From positions 1,426,001 through 1,490,000 of the forward strand of contig NZ_FOBB01000001.1 of the NCBI RefSeq assembly GCF_900109685.1: DNA of 64,000 nucleotides, written 5' to 3'. Below, piece by piece: positions 44,547 to 52,688 of this stretch. The DNA comes from Chitinophaga rupis (lineage in GTDB: Bacteria > Bacteroidota > Bacteroidia > Chitinophagales > Chitinophagaceae). The position numbers and the translations under genes are program-made. Position 1 is the stretch's first letter, and every line of letters starts with the position of its first letter. Under the pieces are notes generated by a model. The model had not been told where the DNA came from. It saw nothing but the letters and a program-made list of their open reading frames with translations, and made no database searches.

Positions 44547-46289
44547 ATGATGTACGACATCTTACAATTGAACGACATGCTCGTTCCTGAGCTGCTTGAC
44601 ATTGCAGAGAAACTCGATGTGACCAACGCAAAGAAACTTAGCAAACAGGACCTCATCTACAAAATCCTGGACAAGCAGGCAGTGATGGCCTCTGAAGGTA
44701 ACCCGGCCAACGGCGAAGAAAAGAAAACACGCAAACGGAAACCAACTAAAAAAGACGAAGAAGAAACACCAGTAGCTGAAGAACCTGCCCATGCAGAAGA
44801 AAAACCTGCCAAACGTGGAAGAAAACCCGGCGCCAAAACTAAAGGAGCCGACCATGATGATCACGATCAGGAAGATGAGCAGCCGGTGAAGCCAGCCGCT
44901 CCTAAATCAAAAACAAAAGATTTTGATATAGACCTGGATAGCATTCCTTCCCTCACATTTGATGACGACGACGATATTGTATTACCGGCTTTTACAGAAG
45001 ATGAAACGCATGAAGAAGAACCGGTTGCAGTAGAGGAGGAAGAAGAGGAAGAGGATGACGACGATGACTTTGTGTTACCCGACGAAACACTTTTCCCCGC
45101 TGCCGGCAAGCCGCAACCGCAGGCCCAGCCGCAACGTTTTCAGCCGAAAAAAGAACCTGTATTCAATATTGAGTTTGACGGTATAATAGTAAGTGAAGGC
45201 GTATTGGAAATGATGCCCGATGGCTATGGCTTCCTGCGCTCATCTGATTACAATTACCTCAGCTCGCCCGATGATATTTATGTTTCTCCCTCCCAGATAA
45301 AACTGTTCGGCTTAAAAACCGGCGATACCGTGAAAGGTTCTGTACGCCCGCCGAAAGAAGGGGAAAAATATTTTGCTTTACTGAAAGTGGAAACCATCAA
45401 CGGCAAGTCACCGGAAGAAGTGCGCGACCGCGTGCCTTTCGATTACCTGACCCCCTTGTTCCCTTTCGAAAAGCTGAGATTAACAACTACTTCCAATAAC
45501 TACTCCACCCGCATCATGGATATGTTTACCCCCATTGGTAAAGGCCAGCGCGGACTGATAGTAGCGCAGCCTAAAGTGGGTAAAACCATGTTGCTGAAAG
45601 AAGTGGCCAACGCTATTGCTACCAACCACCCGGAAGTTTACCTGATGGTGGTGCTGATAGACGAACGCCCTGAGGAAGTAACCGATATGGAACGCAGCGT
45701 GAAGGCAGAAGTCATTGCTTCTACCTTTGATGAACCTGCGGAAAAACACGTGAAAGTATCTGCCATTGCATTGCAAAAAGCAAAACGTTTGGTAGAGTGC
45801 GGACATGATGTAGTGATACTGCTGGATTCCATTACCCGTTTGGCCCGTGCCCACAATACCGTGGCGCCGGCATCCGGTAAGGTACTGAGCGGTGGTGTGG
45901 AAGCCAACGCCATGCAAAAACCCAAGCAGTTCTTTGGCGCTGCCCGTAAAATTGAAAACGGCGGTTCCTTAACCATACTGGCTACCGCTTTGATAGACAC
46001 CGGTTCTAAAATGGATGAGGTGATCTTTGAAGAATTTAAAGGTACCGGTAATATGGAGCTGCAGCTGGATCGTAAGCTGGCCAACAGGCGTGTATTCCCG
46101 GCTATTGATGTAACGGCATCGTCTACACGCCGTGATGAATTGCTGCTGGAAAAGGATATGCTGAAACGCATCTACATTCTGCGCAACCACCTGGCCGATA
46201 TGAACACGGAAGAATCCATGAACTTTATGCTGCAGCACATGCGCGGTACTAAGAATAATGAAGAATTCCTGATATCCATGAACGGATAA
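44547..46289 (+). CDS. rho: Transcription termination factor Rho with acidic insertion
   Basis: 580-aa RNA-dependent ATPase that releases RNA polymerase. N-terminal helical domain ([20 protein letters not shown]), then a long charged, disordered segment at about 55-195, basic first and then very acidic (runs of E and D), then the cold-shock RNA-binding domain ([21 protein letters not shown]) and the ATPase core with Walker [12 protein letters not shown], Walker [12 protein letters not shown] and the Q/R loops ([21 protein letters not shown]). E. coli Rho is 419 aa, so the insertion adds about 150 residues, as in other Bacteroidota. ATG at 44547 or 44550. Confidence 0.96.
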   Translation: MMYDILQLNDMLVPELLDIAEKLDVTNAKKLSKQDLIYKILDKQAVMASEGNPANGEEKKTRKRKPTKKDEEETPVAEEPAHAEEKPAKRGRKPGAKTKGADHDDHDQEDEQPVKPAAPKSKTKDFDIDLDSIPSLTFDDDDDIVLPAFTEDETHEEEPVAVEEEEEEEDDDDDFVLPDETLFPAAGKPQPQAQPQRFQPKKEPVFNIEFDGIIVSEGVLEMMPDGYGFLRSSDYNYLSSPDDIYVSPSQIKLFGLKTGDTVKGSVRPPKEGEKYFALLKVETINGKSPEEVRDRVPFDYLTPLFPFEKLRLTTTSNNYSTRIMDMFTPIGKGQRGLIVAQPKVGKTMLLKEVANAIATNHPEVYLMVVLIDERPEEVTDMERSVKAEVIASTFDEPAEKHVKVSAIALQKAKRLVECGHDVVILLDSITRLARAHNTVAPASGKVLSGGVEANAMQKPKQFFGAARKIENGGSLTILATALIDTGSKMDEVIFEEFKGTGNMELQLDRKLANRRVFPAIDVTASSTRRDELLLEKDMLKRIYILRNHLADMNTEESMNFMLQHMRGTKNNEEFLISMNG

Positions 46290-46311
46290 ACAGCCTGACA
46301 TATTCAGTAAT

Positions 46312-46345
46312 AAAAAAAGTTCCGGCTACAACCGGAACTTTTTTT
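46312..46345 (+). terminator. Intrinsic terminator of rho (also serves the convergent gene)
   Basis: AAAAAAAGTTCCGG pairs perfectly with CCGGAACTTTTTTT around a 6-nt loop (14-bp stem). The A- and T-runs make it bidirectional. Confidence 0.92.
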
Positions 46346-46346
46346 A

Positions 46347-46520
46347 TTAGTATCCTTTCTTCTGCTGCCCCGGTGCAAACGGTTTTGCAGATTTTGTTCC
46401 ATAGATCTTTTTCTGTTGTCCGGGTGGTAAGCCATTAGGATTATGCGTTGTAACACAGCTGCTTAATAAGATACCAGCAGCCAGTATTCCGCAGCATACC
46501 TGCAAAGCACGATTTTTCAT
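46347..46520 (-). CDS. 57-aa lipoprotein with repeated PGQQKK motif
   Basis: Too short for usual ORF cut-offs but well formed. MKNRALQVCCGILAAGILLSSC is a lipoprotein signal with lipobox LLSSC (Cys at residue 22), followed by a mature part of 36 residues: VTTHNPNGLPPGQQKKIYG, then TKSAKPFAPGQQKKGY. PGQQKK-plus-aromatic occurs twice. I recall similar tiny PPGQxKK proteins in Chitinophagaceae, of unknown function. ATG at 46518-46520, TAA at 46347-46349, directly behind the bidirectional rho terminator. Confidence 0.75.
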   Translation of the reverse strand: MKNRALQVCCGILAAGILLSSCVTTHNPNGLPPGQQKKIYGTKSAKPFAPGQQKKGY

Positions 46521-46614
46521 AGTGATATTTTTATATGATATAGCTAAAATACTGCCATTTTAGCTATTTACCACAATTACACGCTTCCCGGGATACCTTT
46601 TATAGCGATCAATG

Positions 46615-46643
46615 CCATGGACCATCGACTATGGACCATGGAC
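46615..46643. repeat. Word family D (copy 2)
   Basis: Tandem words ccatgg-accatcgac-tatggaccatgg, the same units as at 42580-42608, ending 1 nt before the stop codon of the LytTR regulator gene. Confidence 0.65.
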
Positions 46644-46644
46644 T

Positions 46645-47391
46645 TTACCGGTAAAAACTCAACAGATCCTTCTTCCTCCGCTCCGTTATTTCCAGCTGTG
46701 CACCACTGTTTAGCAGGATATGCTGGCTATCATTCATTACGCGGTTAATATGCGAAAGCTGTACCATTTGGGTATTGTTCACCTGGTAAAAACGCAGGGG
46801 TATAAACAGGTCGGCATAATGCCGGAAGCTGCGCTCTACCTGCAATACAGTACCATCTTCCAGGTAAAAGCTGCAACCTTCCATACCGGATTCCAGGTAT
46901 TCAATAGCCGTAGTGCGTATAGTAGTTTCCTGGCTGTTGGCCAGGGGGAGTAATAAGTTCCAGTTAGCCTGTTTGCCGTGGTTAAAATTATCCAGCAATA
47001 CGCGGTAGCGGTTTTTGCTGGCCTGTGAATTTATGCGCTGGGATACCGTTTGCACGGCCTGCAGCAGGCTTTCTTTATCAATAGGTTTTAAAATGATCTC
47101 TACTTCACTGAAGCGGATGGCGTGCAGGAACTTTTTTTCAAAAGCAGTCACAAATACAGCTTCAAAAGAGGCCTCGTCCTGGGTGCCCTGCAGCACGTCG
47201 AACCCGGTGCCATCCGGCATTTCAAGATCCAGGAAAACCAATTGTGGCTGATGTTGCTTTATTTTACTGATGCCATCTGCGCAATCAGATGCGGTATCGG
47301 CAATTTGCACCTGCGGACAGTATTTGCCCAGCATCAGGGAAATGATATCCCGGCTATTGCGCTCATCATCTATAATAATAGCTTTTATCAT
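46645..47391 (-). CDS. LytTR-family response regulator
   Basis: 248 aa. Receiver domain (IKAIIIDDERNSRDIISLML; phosphoacceptor Asp in LVFLDLEMPDGTGFDVL; Lys in IILKPIDKE) and a C-terminal LytTR DNA-binding domain (about 145-248) with TTIRTTAIEYLESGMEGC and the end motif SHINRVMND...LEITERRKKDL. LytTR proteins bind two direct 9-bp sites. It lies directly downstream of the LytS-type kinase (29-nt gap), its evident partner. The target genes are unknown. Confidence 0.93.
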   Translation of the reverse strand: MIKAIIIDDERNSRDIISLMLGKYCPQVQIADTASDCADGISKIKQHQPQLVFLDLEMPDGTGFDVLQGTQDEASFEAVFVTAFEKKFLHAIRFSEVEIILKPIDKESLLQAVQTVSQRINSQASKNRYRVLLDNFNHGKQANWNLLLPLANSQETTIRTTAIEYLESGMEGCSFYLEDGTVLQVERSFRHYADLFIPLRFYQVNNTQMVQLSHINRVMNDSQHILLNSGAQLEITERRKKDLLSFYR

Positions 47392-47420
47392 ATTTTAATC
47401 CAGGGGTCTAACTTAGGCTA

Positions 47421-49496
47421 CTAAAGTTGTGGTATTAAAATTCTTACAATAGTACCGCTTTCTGTAAAATTCCGGGCGAATTTATCAATCACCTCAATAT
47501 GTATATCTGTATTATACATTTTGTTCAATAGCTCCGCGCGGTTAGAGCTTATTTCCATACCGGATGACTGGTGATGTTTAGGCAAGGTACGCAGCTCTTT
47601 AGAGCGGGTAATGCCAATGCCGTTATCTTCAACAATACATTCCAGTATATCGCCGGCCAGCTGCTGGAAGCGGATGATCAGCCGCCCTATAGGTTGATTG
47701 GGATTGGTCATACCATACTTCACGGCATTTTCAACATAAGGCTGTAGCAGCATGGCCGGAATTTCCAGCTCCGTAGTGGCAATAGCCGGGTCTACCCTTA
47801 TGTCATACTCCATTTTATTTTCAAAGCGCATTTTTTCCAGGCCAAGATAAGTATTGAGGTAGGTGATCTCGTCTGTTAAGGTAATAAAATTGCGCCGTGA
47901 AAAATCCAGGGTTTTGCGTATGAGATAGGAGAAATCAGACAGGTATTTCTGCGCATATTCATAATCCCGCTGCATTACAAACAGCTGGATGGAATTCAGG
48001 CAGTTAAAAATAAAGTGCGGATTGATCTGCGCACGAATGGCTTTCAGCTCTATTTCCGTCAGCTTTTTATCGTACTCTATATTCAGCTGTATTTGCCGCT
48101 GCTCTTCCAGCTCCTGCTTTTTACGCAGTATTTCAGAGGTTTGTTCCTTTACCAGCTCTTCCAGCTGCTCATTCAGCTTACGTTGTAATTCCTTATTCTT
48201 ATTCAATTGTTTAATAAGCATTTCCTGGGTTTTGGTGCGTTCATGATGCACTAGCTTGTTGCGGTAGCTTAATCCCGCCAGGAAAAACATAGCCTGTAAG
48301 AATACGCCTGCTATCATAGGCATGTTAGGCGCGGAAAACATGCCCAGTGCATTAAAGAAGCCCAGGGGTTTTATCTGGAAAATAAAACCCAGCAGGCTGG
48401 CTAGGTAATAACAGATAGAGCCCAACAGGAAAAAACGCACCAGCGGATGGTGGCGGGAACGTTTTGCCAGCGCTACAAATACGATCAGCTGCGGCAGCAA
48501 CAGGCCCAGGTATAAATAGCTGTAAATAATACCCGGCACGTGATATAGCTGCTGGGCAATGCAGTAAAAGAAAATAATGATCACCCCCCCGGTACAGGCA
48601 GCTGCAATGGTAAAAATGCGTTCCATGTAAGGGTACCTTTCCTTCAGGTTCAGGAAGGCATTGCCAAACATCAGGTACATCAGGTAAAAGCAGAACAGCA
48701 GCGCCGGAATATTCCAGTAATACTTTAACATGGGCCAGCGGTGAAAAACAGACAGCTGGTAAGGCTTGCTTTCCAAACGCAGGGCAAAGAACATTATGAG
48801 GCCCAGGATGTAGGCTGCAAAGTACAGGTAAGAGCGGTCGGGCAGCTGTATGTAATTGATAATGGCAATGGTTAGGAATACTAACAACATGCCCAGCAGC
48901 ACCTGTATCACTACAGCTTCTGCGCGGAAGGTATTGATCTGGTGGTTACGGAAACGTTCATACCCCAGGCCATCATACAGCACGGGCATCAGCGCGCTTT
49001 CGTTATACGACCGGTTAATGATGTGCAGTAAAAAAGTACGTGACTGCCCGGCAGGCACCACTACGGGAAATGCATAACGTTCCCAGCGGTTTACATTACC
49101 ACGGTCCAGCATTAAACCGGTTTGTGATAACAGCTGGTAGTGGTTATGGGTACCGGCATACCAGTACATAAAGTCATGCCAGCCGGTAAAGAAGGTGAGG
49201 CTGCTGTCTTTAAGGCCGGTATTGCGGATGGTGAATTTCAGCCAGCAGTTATGCGGCTGTTTGTTATACCGGGGCTGGGGGTGGAACAGTTCGGGCTGAT
49301 GTGTAAATGTTTGCTGGTTAATTTGTGAGAGGGAAAAGGACCGGCCGGGCATATCCAGGCTGTATATGTAGGGGCGCAGGTCAGCGCTGGCAGGTGGCGC
49401 CCCCATATCTATTGATAAAGTATCTTCAGTGGGTGGTTGGGCGTGTATGCCAGCGGAATAACAAATGAATAAGAATAAATAAGCGATCCGCTTCAC
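47421..49496 (-). CDS. 7TM-DISM LytS-type sensor histidine kinase
   Basis: 691 aa. Signal peptide (MKRIAYLFLFICYSAGIHAQ), a periplasmic DISM-type carbohydrate-binding-like domain (about 35-175, CWLKFTIRNTG), seven TM helices at about 185-390, a coiled coil (about 400-465) and a His_kinase domain with phosphoacceptor in QINPHFIFNCLNSIQLFV, plus an ATPase domain (ENAVKYG, DNGIGI). Such receptors sense small periplasmic ligands and pair with LytTR regulators, here the gene 29 nt downstream. Confidence 0.93.
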   Translation of the reverse strand: MKRIAYLFLFICYSAGIHAQPPTEDTLSIDMGAPPASADLRPYIYSLDMPGRSFSLSQINQQTFTHQPELFHPQPRYNKQPHNCWLKFTIRNTGLKDSSLTFFTGWHDFMYWYAGTHNHYQLLSQTGLMLDRGNVNRWERYAFPVVVPAGQSRTFLLHIINRSYNESALMPVLYDGLGYERFRNHQINTFRAEAVVIQVLLGMLLVFLTIAIINYIQLPDRSYLYFAAYILGLIMFFALRLESKPYQLSVFHRWPMLKYYWNIPALLFCFYLMYLMFGNAFLNLKERYPYMERIFTIAAACTGGVIIIFFYCIAQQLYHVPGIIYSYLYLGLLLPQLIVFVALAKRSRHHPLVRFFLLGSICYYLASLLGFIFQIKPLGFFNALGMFSAPNMPMIAGVFLQAMFFLAGLSYRNKLVHHERTKTQEMLIKQLNKNKELQRKLNEQLEELVKEQTSEILRKKQELEEQRQIQLNIEYDKKLTEIELKAIRAQINPHFIFNCLNSIQLFVMQRDYEYAQKYLSDFSYLIRKTLDFSRRNFITLTDEITYLNTYLGLEKMRFENKMEYDIRVDPAIATTELEIPAMLLQPYVENAVKYGMTNPNQPIGRLIIRFQQLAGDILECIVEDNGIGITRSKELRTLPKHHQSSGMEISSNRAELLNKMYNTDIHIEVIDKFARNFTESGTIVRILIPQL

Positions 49497-49513
49497 AGGT
49501 ATTTAATATATGT

Positions 49514-49744
49514 TTATAACAAACCGTCAATGGTTTTAGCCAACCGGTGATCTTTTTCCGTTACCACATTGCCCGCATCATGCGTGTTAAGGTATATTTC
49601 CACCTTGTTGTAAACATTGGTCCAGTATGGATGGTGATCCATTTTCTCTGCGGCCAGCGCTACTTTGGTCATAAAAGCAAAGGCTTCCTTGAAGTCACTG
49701 AACTCGAAAGAACGGTACAGCTGATTGTTCTTTTCCTGCCACAT
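49514..49744 (-). CDS. 4a-hydroxytetrahydrobiopterin dehydratase (PCD/DCoH family)
   Basis: 76 aa. The active-site block is present: [21 protein letters not shown] with the two His and the Tyr/Trp-rich strand, then [20 protein letters not shown]. The usual THDxGG reads THDAGN, one substitution. The enzyme dehydrates the carbinolamine made by aromatic amino acid hydroxylases; no hydroxylase gene is adjacent, so a stand-alone role is equally possible. It is followed by the kinase gene on the same strand (gap 17 nt). Confidence 0.9.
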   Translation of the reverse strand: MWQEKNNQLYRSFEFSDFKEAFAFMTKVALAAEKMDHHPYWTNVYNKVEIYLNTHDAGNVVTEKDHRLAKTIDGLL

Positions 49745-49827
49745 AAAATAGGTTTATGTTAAAACAATAAAATGCACGGAGCTGGTAACGGGAATCCCTA
49801 AACGGTTTACTGTCCTTTTTTGTCCTG

Positions 49828-50271
49828 TTAAAATATAAGGTTCACCTTATTTTTGATATCTCTTAGGTCCAATAAAGATACTAATTGTACTAGCTCTACG
49901 CGGCGTAATTCCTCTGTTAATTTTTTCACATCCTGCAGCTGGTAGTAATCCCCTTTGATCAGCCACAGATAATCTATATTCTTTAATTCAGGCAACAAAA
50001 ACTCTGCCTTGCAGTGATTATTGTAAAGATAGTGTGATACGGACTTCGTAGGCTCCTGAAACTCAAATACTGTAAAATAAAAAGCGCGCTGGTGTTTGGT
50101 CAGTTTTATTTCCAGGGAATTGTTTACCCGGAAATGATAAAACAGCTGTTTATTCAATTGCCAGCACAGCTGATAATCACGGGCAGCAGATACGATGCCC
50201 ACCAGGTGGGTACAATCAAAGAAATCTTCTACCAGCTGATCTTGATCCAGCTTAAGTTTTAATGCCGACAT
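49828..50271 (-). CDS. IPExxxVDY family protein
   Basis: 147 aa, soluble, of a family seen only in Bacteroidota. The family signature appears as LLPELKNIDYLWLIKGDY, where IPExxxVDY becomes LPELKNIDY. The N-terminal half KLKLDQDQLVEDFFDCTHLVGIVS also fits. Function unknown; members often lie near core metabolic genes. The gene is flanked by short gaps without a visible terminator. Confidence 0.85.
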   Translation of the reverse strand: MSALKLKLDQDQLVEDFFDCTHLVGIVSAARDYQLCWQLNKQLFYHFRVNNSLEIKLTKHQRAFYFTVFEFQEPTKSVSHYLYNNHCKAEFLLPELKNIDYLWLIKGDYYQLQDVKKLTEELRRVELVQLVSLLDLRDIKNKVNLIF

Positions 50272-50327
50272 AATAAATTTTCAGGATAACAGGCCGTAGT
50301 AATTTGTTATCTGTTTGTTATTGTAAT

Positions 50328-50771
50328 CTACACTTCGTTTTTTTTGCCCGCTGCTTTTCTTCTTGTCCCTTTTTGGGAGGTTACCGGGTCCCAAAATACG
50401 GTTTTAAAATCTTGAATTTTATCTTTCTTTATAATAATTCCTTCCTGCTCCAGCAGCTCCTGCATAAGGGTAGGAGTTTCAAAATGATCTTTACCGCTTA
50501 ATACCCCACTGCTGTTCACTACGCGGTGCGCGGGTATGGGCGGTTTGGCTGTAGGGGCTGCATACATAGCCCAGCCTACCATACGTGCGGTTATGCGAAG
50601 GCCGGAGGCTTCTGCCAGCGCACCATAAGAGGTTACACGGCCTTTGGGTATTTGCCGCACTAATTCATATACCCTTGGAAAAAAGGAGTTAGTTTCCGCT
50701 GGGTCCTTCTTCCTGCTGCTTTTGGCGGGCGGCAAGGAGGGTGGTTCTTTTGGGCTCCGGGACTTTTTCAT
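50328..50771 (-). CDS. Alkyltransferase-like protein (MGMT fold without the catalytic Cys)
   Basis: 147 aa. A DNA-binding helix-turn-helix of the MGMT C-terminal domain is clear: FFPRVYELVRQIPKGRVTSYG, LAEASGLRITARMVGWAM. The reactive PCHRV motif is replaced by IPAHRVVNSSG, so the Cys acceptor is Ala. Such ATL proteins bind O6-alkylguanine and hand the lesion to nucleotide excision repair rather than dealkylating it. Start MKKSRSPKE (50769-50771); the first 28 codons overlap the DUF5522 gene, and no later ATG precedes the fold. Confidence 0.85.
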   Translation of the reverse strand: MKKSRSPKEPPSLPPAKSSRKKDPAETNSFFPRVYELVRQIPKGRVTSYGALAEASGLRITARMVGWAMYAAPTAKPPIPAHRVVNSSGVLSGKDHFETPTLMQELLEQEGIIIKKDKIQDFKTVFWDPVTSQKGTRRKAAGKKNEV

Positions 50772-50898
50772 AATCAAATGGACAATGTTTACAGCCATTT
50801 CCACAACAGTTTCCGCGGTTCAGGTGGTACTGTGCGGTAAATACCATATAGCCGTGTTCGTTATAATAAAAATCAATATGCTCCTTCAGTGGCTGCAT
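50689..50898 (-). CDS. DUF5522 family protein
   Basis: 69 aa. Cys-rich centre YHLNRGNCCGNGCKHCPFDYE, the hallmark of DUF5522: four Cys and one His that could bind a metal. The N-terminal EHGYMVFTAQYHL also fits. It overlaps trmB by 26 nt upstream and the ATL gene by 83 nt downstream, in different frames, so the three are almost certainly one transcript. Function unknown; it may bind zinc or an Fe-S cluster. Confidence 0.8.
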   Translation of the reverse strand: MQPLKEHIDFYYNEHGYMVFTAQYHLNRGNCCGNGCKHCPFDYEKVPEPKRTTLLAARQKQQEEGPSGN

Positions 50899-51577
50899 CT
50901 GCAGTTAGCTTTATCTCGCGCCAGTTAATGGGTGCAGCCGGCAGGCGGAAACGCAGGTAGCGGATGGTGCGCCCGTTACTGAGGTGCATGCCTTCATAAA
51001 ATGTTTTGATCTGTAACAGGGCAGGTACTTCCGGTAGCGCATATACGTCGCTGATATCTTCCAGGGTTTCACAATTACAGGCCGCTATTACTTCTTTGGT
51101 AAAGGCATACAGCTCCGGACTGTCTGTTTTCAGATTGATGGTAGCGCCCGGCGCCAGCAGGGGCTGGTATAGCTGCAAGAATTTTGGATGGGTAAGCCGC
51201 TTTTTTGATTTTGACTGGCGCAGGAACGGGTCAGGGAAAGTGATCCAGATCTCGCCGATCTCTCCCGGTGCAAAATACCGGTCCAGCTTATCAATCTGGG
51301 TACGCAGGAAGGCCACATTCCGTAAGGGCTCCTCTATAGCAGTTTTGGCGCCCCGCCATATGCGGTTACCTTTCAGGTCCACGCCCAGGAAGTTCTGTTC
51401 CGGAAACCGCCGGGCCAGGGCCAGGGTATAATCCCCCTTGCCGCAGGCCAGCTCCAGGGTAAGCGGATTTTGATTGCCAAAAAAGCCGGCCCACTTACCG
51501 GGCATGTTCTCCGGGTATATCAGCACATTCGGAAAAGTCTCGATCTCAGCAAAACGCTGCAGTTTCTTTTGTCCCAT
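50873..51577 (-). CDS. trmB: tRNA (guanine-N7)-methyltransferase
   Basis: 234 aa, SAM-dependent methylation of G46 in the tRNA variable loop. Motifs: LELACGKGDYTLALARRFPEQNFLGVDLKG (SAM-binding region), IWITFPDPFLRQSKSKKRLTHP (catalytic loop with Asp and Lys) and LKTDSPELYAFT. Length is normal. ATG at 51575-51577. First gene of a three-gene overlapping unit with DUF5522 and ATL. It lies close to a tRNA-like gene (51765-51906). Confidence 0.95.
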   Translation of the reverse strand: MGQKKLQRFAEIETFPNVLIYPENMPGKWAGFFGNQNPLTLELACGKGDYTLALARRFPEQNFLGVDLKGNRIWRGAKTAIEEPLRNVAFLRTQIDKLDRYFAPGEIGEIWITFPDPFLRQSKSKKRLTHPKFLQLYQPLLAPGATINLKTDSPELYAFTKEVIAACNCETLEDISDVYALPEVPALLQIKTFYEGMHLSNGRTIRYLRFRLPAAPINWREIKLTADAATEGAY

Positions 51578-51727
51578 TAGCGCAAAAATATCTCATTTGC
51601 GGGTTTTGTTTATCAAAATCAAAGGAAAGATGCAGATCTTATGAAGATGTTCATATTATAATGGATATATTTGACGGCAGGGGACTCAGGTGGATAACAA
51701 TCTATTTTGGATGCGGCTAAGAAACAA

Positions 51728-51759
51728 AACGGCCGTTCCAATTACTTGAAACGGCCGTT
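51728..51759 (-). terminator. Intrinsic terminator of the tRNA-like gene
   Basis: AACGGCCGTT occurs at both 51728-51737 and 51750-51759, and the copies pair with each other (the word is self-complementary), with a CAA/TTG extension. On the minus strand it is followed by TTTTGTTTCTT. It lies 5 nt beyond the tRNA-like 3' end. Confidence 0.8.
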
Positions 51760-51764
51760 AAAAG

Positions 51765-51906
51765 CTGTAGGAGAAGGATTCGAACCTCCACGGGGCAGTT
51801 AGCCTTAGCACAAATAAGATTAGTGGTCAACCCATTACGCTATGTTTATCCTGGACTCCCCACCCTCGAGACAAGAGGGCATGTCTGCCAATTCCATCAC
51901 CCCACA
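51765..51906 (-). ncRNA. tRNA-Leu-like RNA with a giant variable arm
   Basis: Minus-strand reading, 142 nt. Acceptor 5' TGTGGGG (51906-51900) pairs with TCCTACA (51772-51766) in all 7 positions, two as G-U; discriminator G at 51765; no CCA encoded. U8-G9, D stem ATG/CAT with loop GAATTGGCAGA as in bacterial tRNA-Leu. Anticodon stem CCCTC/GAGGG, 7-nt loop TTGTCTC giving anticodon GUC (51872-51870) and U37. T arm GGAGG-TTCGAAT-CCTTC (51789-51773). Between anticodon and T arms are 73 nt (51790-51862) instead of 11-23, closed by GGGGAGT with ACT(G)CCCC. A terminator and a promoter flank it. The loop would be Asp-like, but the body is leucine type, so its decoding role is unclear. Confidence 0.75.
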
Positions 51907-51987
51907 GTATATGTTGGCAATTTGTTCCGGAAGGCGTGGGCTACTTTTTAGCCTGGCTTATTTCCGTTTTTCAAACTTTCAATGATG

Positions 51988-52019
51988 CAAATCTAAACAG
52001 AGAGGGGATTTTTTGCAAA
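51988..52019 (-). promoter_or_regulatory. Promoter of the tRNA-like gene
   Basis: On the minus strand: TTTG (52019-52016), 20 nt, TAGATTTG (51995-51988), a full match to the Bacteroidota -33/-7 consensus. Transcription would start near 51981, leaving about 75 nt before the tRNA-like 5' end. That leader contains a 5-bp hairpin, GGCTA-AAAAG-TAGCC (51953-51939). Confidence 0.65.
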
Positions 52020-52035
52020 TTTTTTAAGAAAAATT

Positions 52036-52065
52036 TTTGAAATTTCGATATTTTTTAAATATTTG
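52036..52065 (+). promoter_or_regulatory. Probable promoter of the Lrp-type regulator
   Basis: TTTG (52036-52039), 18 nt, AATATTTG (52058-52065), one mismatch to TAnnTTTG. It gives a leader of about 30 nt before the ATG at 52103. It lies back to back with the tRNA-like promoter in very AT-rich DNA. Confidence 0.45.
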
Positions 52066-52102
52066 CATGGGTATTTAAAACAATCAAAAACAAATTGTAA
52101 AA

Positions 52103-52570
52103 ATGAGCCACAATTTGAATATTGACAAACTTGATCTTCAGATCATCAGTGAAATGATGAACAACGCAGAGATCTCCTACGCTGACCTCGGGAAGAAATT
52201 GTTTGTTTCCGGTGGAACGATCCACGTAAGGATGAAGAAACTACAAGAACTGGGTATCGTTAAAGGTACAAAATTACATGTAGATTTAAAAATGATCGGG
52301 TACGATGTAATAGCCTTTATTGGTATTTACCTGGAGAAGAGTTCGATGTACGACACCGTGGCTAAAGAACTGCGAAAGATACCTGAAATGGTACGCCTGA
52401 ACTATACAACCGGCAGCTACAGCATGTTTGCAGAGATCATCTGTAAAGACATTACCCAGCTGCGGAGAATATTACATGATGAACTGCAGAAGATCAAAGG
52501 CATTGAAAGAACGGAAACCCTCATTTCCCTGGAAGAGAGCTTTTACCGTACCATCAATGTAGTTGAATAG
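52103..52570 (+). CDS. Lrp/AsnC-family transcriptional regulator
   Basis: 155 aa. N-terminal winged helix-turn-helix (LDLQIISEMMNNAEISYADLG, FVSGGTIHVRMKKLQELGIV) and C-terminal RAM ligand-binding domain (IGIYLEKSSMYDTVAKELRKIPEMVRLNYTTGSYSMFAEI). Dimers or octamers bind DNA in response to amino acids or other small ligands. Single gene; ATG at 52103. The closest genes to regulate are itself and the divergent tRNA-like RNA, but no operator can be assigned. Confidence 0.93.
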   Translation: MSHNLNIDKLDLQIISEMMNNAEISYADLGKKLFVSGGTIHVRMKKLQELGIVKGTKLHVDLKMIGYDVIAFIGIYLEKSSMYDTVAKELRKIPEMVRLNYTTGSYSMFAEIICKDITQLRRILHDELQKIKGIERTETLISLEESFYRTINVVE

Positions 52571-52688
52571 CCCTGAGCGAATCCCGTTGTGAAAAGAACG
52601 TTGTGAATTAAAGCTTAACAAGCTAACACTAAACTGTAGCTACTGTATGTAAGCATAACCTCCTTCACGTACTATGAATAATACAGCG

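Noticed and set aside
51765..51906. Ordinary tRNA-Asp(GUC)
   Set aside because: The loop reads GUC, but the D loop and long variable arm are class II leucine/serine type, the variable region is far too long and U37 is atypical.
51765..51906. tmRNA or group I intron in a tRNA gene
   Set aside because: There is no tag reading frame, the insert is far too short for a group I intron, and it sits in the variable region rather than the anticodon loop.
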